DNA of 64,000 nt from Novosphingobium malaysiense. GTDB taxonomy: Bacteria > Pseudomonadota > Alphaproteobacteria > Sphingomonadales > Sphingomonadaceae. Positions 1 through 8,481 of this stretch are shown here, piece after piece. The notes beneath the pieces were generated by a model. That model was not told the DNA's origin. It worked only from the letters and a program-made list of their open reading frames with translations, and did no database searches. The position numbers and the translations under genes are program-made. How positions within the stretch are numbered: position 1 is the first letter of the stretch; the number at the start of each line of letters is the position of its first letter. The DNA lies in NCBI RefSeq assembly GCF_000802225.1, contig NZ_JTDI01000001.1, positions 434,001 to 498,000 of the forward strand. The letters are read 5' to 3'.

Positions 1-174
1 CGCGGCCCGGCGCTGACCGGCGACATCACTATCCAGACCGCCGAAGTGACGGAAAAGTCGGTCGATGACGAGGGTCGCCATCTCGTCCACGTCAAGCACC
101 TGATGACCAACCAGCGCGGCGTGAAGATGTGCCTCGGCACGGCGGAGATCGCGTTGCCGAAGAAGCCGGCTTAG
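1..174 (+). CDS. MaoC-like/hot-dog domain protein, C-terminal fragment
   Basis: The window opens inside a gene; reading frame 1 is open to a TAG at 172-174 and gives 57 residues. The fragment has the alternating strand pattern of the last beta strands of a hot-dog fold, ending in a segment like the end of MaoC-type acyl-CoA dehydratases (GVKMCLGTAEIALP). MaoC enzymes hydrate enoyl-CoA thioesters in the cytoplasm. Only the tail is visible and the active-site Asp/His region lies outside the window, so the family call is tentative. Confidence 0.5.
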   Translation, partial: RGPALTGDITIQTAEVTEKSVDDEGRHLVHVKHLMTNQRGVKMCLGTAEIALPKKPA

Positions 175-190
175 CGCGGCAGAGCCCACT

Positions 191-217
191 CCTCCCCCTC
201 CCGCTCGCGGGAGGGGG
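191..217. repeat. GC-rich palindrome, CCCTCCCGC family
   Basis: An inverted repeat CCCTCCCGC/GCGGGAGGG with a short loop, 17 bp after the first stop codon. The same core recurs near 8.76, 8.88, 12.42, 12.47, 43.68 and 43.76 kb, so this is one copy of a dispersed REP-like family. It could act as a weak terminator for the upstream gene, although no T-run follows. Confidence 0.7.
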
Positions 218-250
218 ATGGCAGCAACTCACGCCATGGCTTTACCGCCT

Positions 251-323
251 CCGTTCGTGTCGAGCGAAGTCGAGACACCGTAGCGCCGGTTTAACGTGTC
301 TCGACTTCGCTCGACACGAACGG
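251..323. repeat. Palindromic element with 28-bp arms, copy 1
   Basis: Two perfect 28-nt inverted arms (251-278 and 296-323) flank a 17-nt spacer. The arm core is TTCGTGTCGAGCGAAGTCGA. The same arms occur at 12.2-12.3, 14.74-14.80 and 18.73-18.80 kb. This copy is intergenic, between the MaoC-like gene and the end of phzF. It has no transposase and looks like a non-autonomous palindromic repeat. Confidence 0.9.
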
Positions 324-353
324 CTGATAACTTGTCCCAGCAGGGACGTCCGC

Positions 354-1193
354 TCACCAACCCGCCAAGTCACCGCCCGCAGAAACGGTCGCCACGTTTC
401 CGGCCACCCACACCGCGTCGTCTTGCTGCGAGCAGCGGACCCGCCCGTCGGCGCCCACCTTGCGCCCCTGTGTGGCGACATAGCTCCCATCCGCCAAACC
501 CGCGCCGAACAGGTATTGCGCAACCGCCGCGTTGAGACTGCCCGTCACCGGATCCTCGCACAGGCGCCCGGTCGGATCGGCGAAGAAGGCGCGCACTTCC
601 CATTGCGCAGGACCACCCGGCACGCAGGGGCCGAGTAGCGCCACGTCGGTCGGCACCGGCGCGCGGGGCGCAGGCTCGGCTGCGAGTACCGCTTCAGCCG
701 ACTCCAGATGAAGCAGCCGCCAGTTGGGCCCGTTGTTGGCGTGGACGGCCGCGACGACCTGATCGGGCGCGACACCCGTGAGTTGCAGCACCTCGGACCG
801 GTCGGACTCATCCAGCGGGCCGGACCGGATCAGCGGGGGCGCCTTGAAGGCTAGCCGTTCGTCCTCCTGTCGCACCTCGACAAGACCGATGCCGCATTCC
901 TGCACGATCCGCCCCGACGCCTTCGGTGTCCCGCCAGCCGCCAGCCACGCGTGGGCTGTGCCGAGCGTGGGGTGACCGGCAAAGGGCAGTTCGCCTGCCG
1001 GATAGAAGATGCGGACCTTGTAATCGGCTGCCGGGTCGGTGGGCGGCAGCAGGAATGTCGTTTCGGAAAAGCCCAGCCACCGCGTAAGGCGCAGCATTGC
1101 CGCGGCGTCCAGATCCTCGCCGCCACGCACGACGGCCAACGGATTGCCGCTGAGCGGGCCGGAACCAAACACGTCAACCAAATCTAGCAACAT
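354..1193 (-). CDS. PhzF family epimerase/isomerase
   Basis: A 279-residue protein matching the PhzF/YddE family in full length. PhzF acts as an isomerase in phenazine biosynthesis; most chromosomal homologues are cytoplasmic isomerases of unknown substrate. Visible signatures are the N-terminal SGNPLAVV loop, the FSETTFLL segment holding the catalytic Glu near residue 45, the GHPTLGTAHAW segment, and EDPVTGSLNAAVAQYL in the second half-domain, which makes the matching substrate loop. The ATG at 1193 opens directly into the first strand (MLLDLVDVFG). No phenazine genes lie nearby, so the substrate cannot be inferred. Confidence 0.88.
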   Translation of the reverse strand: MLLDLVDVFGSGPLSGNPLAVVRGGEDLDAAAMLRLTRWLGFSETTFLLPPTDPAADYKVRIFYPAGELPFAGHPTLGTAHAWLAAGGTPKASGRIVQECGIGLVEVRQEDERLAFKAPPLIRSGPLDESDRSEVLQLTGVAPDQVVAAVHANNGPNWRLLHLESAEAVLAAEPAPRAPVPTDVALLGPCVPGGPAQWEVRAFFADPTGRLCEDPVTGSLNAAVAQYLFGAGLADGSYVATQGRKVGADGRVRCSQQDDAVWVAGNVATVSAGGDLAGW

Positions 1194-1349
1194 TCTTGCA
1201 TCCTTGCCTTGCGATCTGACGATTCATCGCAGGATTGCTTCACCCTGTCTGCACTTGCCTCTGTGTAATGTCCGGTTCATCCCGTGTTGAGGAGTGAACA
1301 GACAATATCGGCGCCAAGATTCAGGCTTTGCTTTCGCAGGAGGACTACG

Positions 1350-1748
1350 ATGAAAAAGATGTTGCTGGCTCTGGCCATGGCCGCGGTCGCCCTTCCGGCC
1401 GTGCCGGCTGCCGCCGATCCGCCGCCGTGGGCACCGGCGCACGGCAAGCGCTACAAGGACGACTACCGCCGCCACCATAACCGCGAGCGTATCTATGATT
1501 CGCGCGGCCGCTACCTCGAGCCACGCCGCATTACCCGCAATTCCTACGTCTGGCGCGGCCGCGACGGCCGGTATTACTGCCGGCGGGACAACGGGACGAC
1601 CGGGCTGATCATCGGCGCCGGAGTCGGGGCGCTTGCCGGTCATGAACTGGCGGGCCGCGGCGACCGTACGCTGGGGGCGATACTGGGCGGCGTGATCGGC
1701 GGCGTCCTCGGCCGCGAGATCGACCGCGGTGATCTCAAGTGCCGCTGA
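1350..1748 (+). CDS. Glycine zipper 2TM domain envelope protein
   Basis: A 132-residue secreted or membrane-associated protein. The ATG at 1350 follows a clear AGGAGG. The first 22 or so residues form a signal peptide (MKKMLLALAMAAVALPAVPAAA), followed by a basic Tyr/Arg-rich stretch, a YYCRRDNGTTG motif and two Gly-rich helices (LIIGAGVGALAGHEL and LGAILGGVIGGVLGREID) that form the glycine zipper. Such proteins sit in or near the outer membrane; no enzymatic role is known. The next gene is a shorter paralogue with the same core, so the two probably arose by tandem duplication. Confidence 0.8.
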   Translation: MKKMLLALAMAAVALPAVPAAADPPPWAPAHGKRYKDDYRRHHNRERIYDSRGRYLEPRRITRNSYVWRGRDGRYYCRRDNGTTGLIIGAGVGALAGHELAGRGDRTLGAILGGVIGGVLGREIDRGDLKCR

Positions 1749-1957
1749 TCTGATATCCGCCGACATGCGAATAGAGGCGCGTCGCAGCCACCTGCGGCGC
1801 GCCTTGTTCTTGCCCGCGCTCCGGCATTTCACCGTGAAACAGCCTCCATTTGGCGCGCTTTCGCCACTCTGCCGATCCGTTCATCTGAGGTTGTGGATCC
1901 ATGAACAAGGTACGGTGTTAGCCATCCACCAATGCAGCAGACTATGAGGGTCCGAAC

Positions 1958-2293
1958 ATGCGCAAGGTAATCGTGGCCGCCACCATGGCGGCGCTCAGTA
2001 TCCCCGCCACCTTGGCGGTTTCCGCCCCTGCCGCGGCACATGACAGGCATGAACGGCGCTACCATCACACCGACAATGGTATTCGCTACTGGCGCGGCGA
2101 TGACGGCCGGTACTACTGCAAGAAGTCCAACGGCACGACCGGCCTGCTGATCGGCGGCGTTGCCGGGGCCCTTGTCGGCAGGGCCATCGACACGCGCGGC
2201 GACCGCGCCACGGGCACCATTCTCGGCGCCGCGGCAGGTGCCCTGCTGGGCCGCGAAGTGGATCGCAACAACTCGCGCCCCCGCTGCCGCTGA
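1958..2293 (+). CDS. Glycine zipper 2TM domain envelope protein, paralogue
   Basis: A 111-residue paralogue of the gene 209 bp upstream. It has an Ala-rich signal peptide (about residues 1-27), a His/Arg-rich segment, the shared GDDGRYYCKKSNGTTG motif and two zipper helices (LLIGGVAGALVGRAID and LGAAAGALLGREVD). Each copy has its own leader and upstream gap, so they may be separately expressed. A strong terminator follows. The role is probably in the cell envelope but unknown. Confidence 0.8.
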   Translation: MRKVIVAATMAALSIPATLAVSAPAAAHDRHERRYHHTDNGIRYWRGDDGRYYCKKSNGTTGLLIGGVAGALVGRAIDTRGDRATGTILGAAAGALLGREVDRNNSRPRCR

Positions 2294-2316
2294 GACGATT
2301 TCCCGTCGAAACGACC

Positions 2317-2352
2317 AGGCGCGCCCTTCCTATCGGGACGGCGCGCCTTTTT
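2317..2352 (+). terminator. Rho-independent terminator
   Basis: AGGCGCGCC (2317-2325) pairs with GGCGCGCCT (2340-2348) around a 14-nt loop and is followed by a T-run. It sits 24 bp after the second glycine-zipper gene. Confidence 0.8.
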
Positions 2353-2418
2353 CGTTTGAAGAGGCGATCCAATTCCACCCATACTGTGACCAAACAGAGC
2401 CGGAATGGGAGAAAGGCA

Positions 2419-2886
2419 TTGGACGACGTCGAGGAAATCAAGAAACTCAAGGCCCGTTATTTCCGCTCGCTCGATAGCAAGGACTGGGACCTTTACGGCT
2501 CGCTTTTCTCCCCGGACGTAGTGGTCGACCTGCGGCGCGCTGGCGGCCAGTTGTTCGAAGGGCGTGACACCTACATGGAATATGCGCGGGGCATGAAGCT
2601 GATCCAGAGCGTGCACCACGGCCACATGCCCGAAATCGAGATGACCGGCCCGACGACGGCCTCCGGAGTCTGGGCCTTGGAAGACTACAACATCTGGGAA
2701 GACGGCAGCCAGAACCATGGCTGGGGCCATTACCTCGAAACCTACGAGAAGAGCGACGGACGCTGGACCATCAAGACCATGGCCCTGTCCTACCTGCGCA
2801 TCGAACGCAGCCTCGGCGCGCCACCGATCATCGCGGGTGTGGAGAACACGGCCCACTTGCGCGGGCTGAACCCAGCGGGCTTCTGA
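2419..2886 (+). CDS. SnoaL-like/NTF2-fold protein
   Basis: A cone-shaped alpha+beta barrel protein of the SnoaL-like group. It shows an N-terminal helix (EEIKKLKARYFRSLDSKDW), a short acidic strand (LFSPDVVVDL), a HGHMPEIEM segment and a terminal sheet (GRWTIKTMALSYLRIE). I chose the TTG at 2419 (155 residues) because GGGAGAAAGG lies just before it and the fold starts there; a longer frame from 2356 would begin inside the terminator's T-run. Family members include dehydratases and isomerases acting on polyketides, steroids or bile acids. No neighbour indicates the substrate here. Confidence 0.75.
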   Translation: MDDVEEIKKLKARYFRSLDSKDWDLYGSLFSPDVVVDLRRAGGQLFEGRDTYMEYARGMKLIQSVHHGHMPEIEMTGPTTASGVWALEDYNIWEDGSQNHGWGHYLETYEKSDGRWTIKTMALSYLRIERSLGAPPIIAGVENTAHLRGLNPAGF

Positions 2887-3052
2887 GTTTGTGGACCGGC
2901 GATGAGCGTGATCTTCGCTGAAAGAGATTTTTTGCGATTTCACAAATACGCGGATGGCAGATACGGTAGAGTGGCTGGGCATGGAATTGCTGAGCAGGAT
3001 ACCACACACTTCCATGCAACACCTTGAAACGCAAACCGGTTAGGAGCTGTCA

Positions 3053-3361
3053 ATGTCGAGCGAAGGTCTTCATGCCCCCCGCGAACGCTTGAGCAAGAAA
3101 ACGCTGTCCATGCATCAGGCGATCGTGTCGCTGATGGAGGAACTCGAAGCGACCGACTGGTATCGCCAGCGCGCCGACGACTGCGACGACGAAGCCCTGA
3201 AAGCCATTCTCCTGCACAACATGCGCGAAGAGATCGAGCACGCCTGCATGGCGCTCGAATGGCTGCGTCGAAACAGCGAAGACTTCGACCGCGAGCTTCG
3301 CGAATATCTCTTCACCGAAGGCGATATTGCAGCCCTCGAAGAAGAGGCGACCGGCGATTAG
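3053..3361 (+). CDS. Encapsulin-type ferritin-like protein (EncFtn), orphan
   Basis: A 102-residue two-helix protein closely resembling encapsulated ferritins, which form an annular decamer with ferroxidase sites at subunit interfaces. Iron-site residues are recognisable in the EELEATDWY motif (E29, E30, E32, W36, Y37) and the EEIEHA motif (E59, E60, E62, H63), followed by MALEWLRR and a final YLFTEGDI segment. In the classical system the next gene encodes the encapsulin shell and the ferritin ends in a cargo-loading peptide. Here the chain stops at about the ferritin core (EEEATGD), no loading peptide is seen, and no encapsulin gene is in the window. It may act as a free ferroxidase or dock to a distant shell. 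Confidence 0.85.
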   Translation: MSSEGLHAPRERLSKKTLSMHQAIVSLMEELEATDWYRQRADDCDDEALKAILLHNMREEIEHACMALEWLRRNSEDFDRELREYLFTEGDIAALEEEATGD

Positions 3362-3375
3362 TCGGTAGCAGACCG

Positions 3376-4167
3376 TCAGGCCTTTGCCCGCGCCACCTCC
3401 GGCAGGCGCGCAAGGTTGGCGAAGGCCTGACGCACCGACCTTCCACGCATCGCCGGCGCATGGGCGCTGACCAGCGCCGCAATACCCAATTGCTCCAGCC
3501 CGGACAGTTCTCGTTGGAAGGCCGCTGGCTCGACCAGCCCGATCCACGGGCAAAGCGATGCCAGATGGAATTGCGCCATGGTGGTCGCCCACGCTGAGGG
3601 ATCGATGTCTTCGACCCAGTCCACCGGCGCTTCCGGATTTGGCGCGCAAAAGGCGTCGGAAGCATAATAGACCCCGGTGGAATGATCGAACAGGCCGCGC
3701 GTGTAGGGGCTGTCGTAGACCGGCGGCCGCACGGCACGCAGTGTGCGGTCTCCCGCATCGAAGGTTTCGCCGGGATCGACCATGTGCATCCGCTCGTAGG
3801 AAATGCCGAAGGAGGCTGCACAGCGGAAGGCCTCGCCGCGGCTGGTTACCAGTTTCGCGTTGGGGCAGCGCTGCAGCGCCTCGACCATGTTGCCCGAATG
3901 ATCGCTGTCGTTGTGGGTGATGAAGATCCAGCGCACCTCGTCCGGTGCGACGAGCGAAAACAAGTCGGCAAACCACTGCTCCCGGCTGGTGACCATGCCG
4001 GTATCCACGATCACCGGCTCGGCCGCGCGGATGAGCATGGCGTTGAGGTTCGTCCACGTCCCACCTACCGACGGCGTCAGTGCCCGGATCACGAACGTCT
4101 CCGATGCAACCTGCAGCGGTTCCTGCCGGGGCGGGGTCAAGGTCAGGTCGGGTATGAACAGGCTCAC
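3376..4167 (-). CDS. MBL-fold metallo-hydrolase, ODP-like
   Basis: A 263-residue metallo-beta-lactamase-fold protein. The metal motif is HNDSDHSGN (H85, D87, D89, H90) rather than the classical HxHxDH. That is closer to flavodiiron/ODP-like proteins, which bind a diiron centre and reduce O2 or NO. A second metal-ligand region is FDHSTGVYYASDAF, with a late His in SAHAPAM. No flavodoxin domain is attached. It converges on the EncFtn gene with 14 bp between stops; both would handle iron or oxygen, but a functional link is only inference. Confidence 0.8.
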   Translation of the reverse strand: MSLFIPDLTLTPPRQEPLQVASETFVIRALTPSVGGTWTNLNAMLIRAAEPVIVDTGMVTSREQWFADLFSLVAPDEVRWIFITHNDSDHSGNMVEALQRCPNAKLVTSRGEAFRCAASFGISYERMHMVDPGETFDAGDRTLRAVRPPVYDSPYTRGLFDHSTGVYYASDAFCAPNPEAPVDWVEDIDPSAWATTMAQFHLASLCPWIGLVEPAAFQRELSGLEQLGIAALVSAHAPAMRGRSVRQAFANLARLPEVARAKA

Positions 4168-4425
4168 GCTCGATGCTCCGCCACTGGAGAAGATCGCTTC
4201 GGTGTACCTTCACAGGGCCAGCGCGTAACTGCTGAAGTCTTTAAGATCGTTCGCTTCCGTTCTTCCTGCCTCAACACCGATCACGCCGACCGTTATTCCC
4301 GCAAGCGGGTTTCCTACCGGACCAAGCTATGCTCCAATGGCGCAACATGACCCGGCCTGCACATTCCTACGCGAACCAACCTTCCGACCCGCCGCGCCCG
4401 CGTGGCGCCCGGCGGAATTGCTTCG

Positions 4426-4451
4426 CTCTGGACAGTGTAAACCGTGTCAAC
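4426..4451. repeat. 26-bp dispersed repeat, copy in reverse orientation
   Basis: The reverse complement matches 8672-8697 at 25 of 26 positions; the shared core contains TTGACACGGTTTACAC. It lies 33 bp before the SDR gene. The rest of the 316-base gap 4168-4483 shows no gene. Confidence 0.65.
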
Positions 4452-4483
4452 TGTGTCACCTTGCGCGACAGGGGGCTCTCGGC

Positions 4484-5239
4484 ATGAGGACGCGGCCTGC
4501 GATGCTCGTCACCGGGGGCGCCAAGCGAATCGGCGCTGCCATAGCGCGGGCCTTCGGCGAGGCGGGCTGGCACGTAGTGATCCATTACGGCCGATCACGG
4601 GACCAGGCCGAAGCGCTGGCCGCCGAATTGCCCTCCGCCGAAATCGTCAGTTGCGATCTGAACGACTGGGACCAGGGTCCGGCCATGGTCGCGCAGCTTG
4701 CGGAGCGGCTGGAAGACTGGCGCGTTCTGGTCAACTGCGCCGGCGTTTTCGACCTCGATACCTCTCGGGACCTGGAACCGGCGGTGTTCGAAGCCGCCAT
4801 GCAGGTCAACGCCGCCACACCGGCACGCATAGGTCAGACGTTCCTGGCGCGTGCGCGCAGCACAACCGGGCGGCGCTTGATCCACGTGACCGACCAGAAG
4901 CTGGAAAATCCCAATCCCGATTTCTTTTCCTATACGATGAGCAAGCACGCGCTGGCCTCCACCGTTCCGATGCTCTCCATGGCCCGCGAGGATGCGCGTG
5001 ACCGCATCTACGCCATCGCCCCGGGGGCGATCCTCGCCAGCCACGACCAGACCGAGGCGGAAACCGAGGTCTCGCATCGGATGAATCTGCTCCACCGCAA
5101 GACCACCCCGCACGACATCGCCGGCGCCGCACTGTTTCTGGCAGGCGGCTGGCTCGCATCCGGCGAAACGATCTTCGTCGATTCCGGGCAGCACCTGCTG
5201 GCGCAGGAGCGCGACGTGTTGTTTCTGGCGCGACAATGA
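4484..5239 (+). CDS. Pteridine-reductase-like SDR oxidoreductase (FolM/PTR1 type)
   Basis: A 251-residue short-chain dehydrogenase. It carries the TGxxxRxG nucleotide loop (TGGAKRIG, residues 10-17) typical of pteridine reductases rather than the common TGxxxGxG. The catalytic set is D137, Y150 and K154: Asp replaces the usual Ser and lies 13 residues before Tyr, the spacing seen in PTR1. NCAG is at 84-87. The likely role is NADPH-dependent reduction of dihydrofolate, dihydromonapterin or biopterin. The ATG at 4484 is used because it starts immediately before the first beta strand. Confidence 0.8.
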   Translation: MRTRPAMLVTGGAKRIGAAIARAFGEAGWHVVIHYGRSRDQAEALAAELPSAEIVSCDLNDWDQGPAMVAQLAERLEDWRVLVNCAGVFDLDTSRDLEPAVFEAAMQVNAATPARIGQTFLARARSTTGRRLIHVTDQKLENPNPDFFSYTMSKHALASTVPMLSMAREDARDRIYAIAPGAILASHDQTEAETEVSHRMNLLHRKTTPHDIAGAALFLAGGWLASGETIFVDSGQHLLAQERDVLFLARQ

Positions 5240-5332
5240 ATGGGCCCGAAAAGTCGCATTTGCCAGCGCTGGAGATAACGCTAGACTCATCCGGATCTTT
5301 ACTCAGTCCTCGTCCGCAAGGCATTCAATACC

Positions 5333-6598
5333 ATGGCAATTCTTGATCGATTTCTCGAACGCGGGGTCCGCCGGGGCGTACTCGAAGTGGCCCGCCCCGA
5401 CGGCAGTGTGAAACGTTTCGGAGAGCCTGCGGAAGGTTTCCCGGAAGTGCGCGTCCGCTTCGCGAGCGGGAAGGCGGAACGCCGGATTCTCGCCGATCCC
5501 CGCCTGGGCGCCGCGGAGGCGTTCATGGACGGCGAAATGACTATCGAGCAGGGCGACATCATGGCGCTCGTGCATTTGCTGCGGGCGAACAGTCCTTGGG
5601 ACAAGGGCGGGGAAGTGCGCGAAGCTTCCAGGCTCAAGGCGATGCGCAATCGGCTCGTCACGCTCTATGACGGCCTCAATCGTTCCTCGAAGGCCAAGGC
5701 CAACGTCGCCCATCACTACGACATCGGCAACGCGCTCTACCGGCTGTTCCTCGACAGCGAGCACATGCAGTACAGCTGCGCCTACTGGCCGCGCGACGGC
5801 ATGACCCTTGAGCAGGCGCAGGAAGCCAAGCTTGCGCATATCGCGGCCAAGCTGGCGCTGGAACCGGGCCAGAAGGTGCTGGACATCGGGTGCGGCTGGG
5901 GCGGCATGGCGATCTATCTCGCAAAGCATGCGGATGTTTCGGTCAAGGGCATCACCCTCAGCGAAGAACAGCTCGCGCTCGCCAGGGAGCGCGCCCTTGC
6001 CGCGGGCGTCGCCGGGCGGATCGAATTCGAACTGGTCGACTACCGCGACCTCGCCGACCGCGGCGAAACTTTCGACCGGATCGTGTCCGTGGGCATGTTC
6101 GAGCATGTCGGGCAGGCCCAGTACGACCGCTATTTTCGCGACTGCGCCAGGATGCTGGCCGATGACGGGGTGATGCTGCTCCACACCATCGGTCGCATGG
6201 GCGGCCCCGGCGCCACCGACGCCTTCACCCGCAAGTACATCTTCCCCGGCGGCTATATCCCCGCGCTCAGCGAAACCGTCGCCTCCAGCGAGAAGGTCCG
6301 ACTGATCGCTTCCGACGTGGAGAACTTGCGCCTGCACTACGCCCTGACCTTGCGCGAATGGTACAAGCGCTGCGTGGCGAACAAGGACGCGATCGTCGCG
6401 CTCTACGATGAGCGTTTCTACCGGATGTGGACCTTCTATCTTTCCGGCGCGACCGCCGCTTTCGAGAGCGGGAGCATGTGCAACTACCAGATCCAGTACA
6501 CCCGCAATCGCCGCGCCCTGCCCCTCACGCGCGACTACATGGCCGCAAGCGAGGCGGACCTGCTTTCGTCGCGGGTACAACCCGCCATTGCGCCTTAG
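5333..6598 (+). CDS. cfa: Cyclopropane-fatty-acyl-phospholipid synthase family
   Basis: A 421-residue SAM-dependent methyltransferase of the Cfa family, which adds a methylene bridge to unsaturated acyl chains of membrane phospholipids. An N-terminal lipid-binding domain (about 1-140) precedes the SAM-binding core with [10 protein letters not shown] near residues 182-191; [15 protein letters not shown] and [10 protein letters not shown] are family-typical. [15 protein letters not shown] holds a catalytic-core Glu and His. It is followed after 62 bp by argG on the same strand, with no sign of a shared function. Confidence 0.92.
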   Translation: MAILDRFLERGVRRGVLEVARPDGSVKRFGEPAEGFPEVRVRFASGKAERRILADPRLGAAEAFMDGEMTIEQGDIMALVHLLRANSPWDKGGEVREASRLKAMRNRLVTLYDGLNRSSKAKANVAHHYDIGNALYRLFLDSEHMQYSCAYWPRDGMTLEQAQEAKLAHIAAKLALEPGQKVLDIGCGWGGMAIYLAKHADVSVKGITLSEEQLALARERALAAGVAGRIEFELVDYRDLADRGETFDRIVSVGMFEHVGQAQYDRYFRDCARMLADDGVMLLHTIGRMGGPGATDAFTRKYIFPGGYIPALSETVASSEKVRLIASDVENLRLHYALTLREWYKRCVANKDAIVALYDERFYRMWTFYLSGATAAFESGSMCNYQIQYTRNRRALPLTRDYMAASEADLLSSRVQPAIAP

Positions 6599-6660
6599 GG
6601 CCAGCGCTGATAGGCGCGCGTCGCAAATGTAGCGTCGATTTCAGCGGAGCCGCAGAGCCC

Positions 6661-7884
<1,224 letters not shown>

Positions 7885-7913
7885 AGCCTTTCGCCGCAAA
7901 TGGTTCCCGCTTT

Positions 7914-7949
7914 CCGGCGGCCCGTTGCCAAAGCGCGACGGGCCGCCGG
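7914..7949 (+). terminator. GC-rich hairpin after argG
   Basis: CCGGCGGCCCGT (7914-7925) pairs perfectly with ACGGGCCGCCGG (7938-7949) around a 12-nt loop. No T-run follows, so termination may be Rho-assisted, or the hairpin may protect the 3' end. Confidence 0.55.
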
Positions 7950-8019
7950 CGCACGGGTGCAAATCTCAGGACATAATTCCTACATAGCTTTCGATCGGAA
8001 ACGACGAAGCGGGGAAATC

Positions 8020-8481
8020 TTGATTCTCAAGCACACCGGAATTCTGGCGCCCATGGCGCTTGCAGTGATGACACTTCCGCTTGCCGGACCGATTCACGCC
8101 GATGTCGAAACCGTAGACGTCACCATCAACGACAACGACGCGCTCTCCACCGCGCCCATCGCCAAGTCGCCGGCCTATGCCGCGATCGGCCAGGGCATGG
8201 CGAGCTACTACGGCAACGAGTTCGCCGGCCGGCCCACCGCCAGCGGCGAGACCTTCGATCCCTCTGCGCTCACCGCCGCGCATCGCACCCTGCCCTTCGG
8301 CACCGAGGTCCAGGTGACCAACGAGCTGACCGGCGCCTCGGTGGTGGTCACGATCAACGACCGCGGCCCCTTCCACGGCAACCGCGTGATCGACCTGTCC
8401 GAGGCGGCCGCCCGCAAGATCGGGCTGGTGCGCCGGGGCAGCGGCATGGTCGAACTGGCCGTACTCACGCCCGACGCCTGA
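8020..8481 (+). CDS. RlpA-like double-psi beta-barrel protein
   Basis: A 153-residue exported protein with an N-terminal signal segment (PMALAVMTLPLAGPIHA) and an RlpA domain from about residue 57 (GMASYYGNEFAGRPTASGE, HRTLPFGTEVQVTN, TINDRGPFHGNRVIDLS). RlpA proteins are septal lytic transglycosylases acting on denuded peptidoglycan. The TTG at 8020 is preferred: GCGGGGA lies just upstream and a signal peptide follows. No SPOR domain is present. A lipoprotein relative lies at 18772-19365. Confidence 0.82.
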   Translation: MILKHTGILAPMALAVMTLPLAGPIHADVETVDVTINDNDALSTAPIAKSPAYAAIGQGMASYYGNEFAGRPTASGETFDPSALTAAHRTLPFGTEVQVTNELTGASVVVTINDRGPFHGNRVIDLSEAAARKIGLVRRGSGMVELAVLTPDA

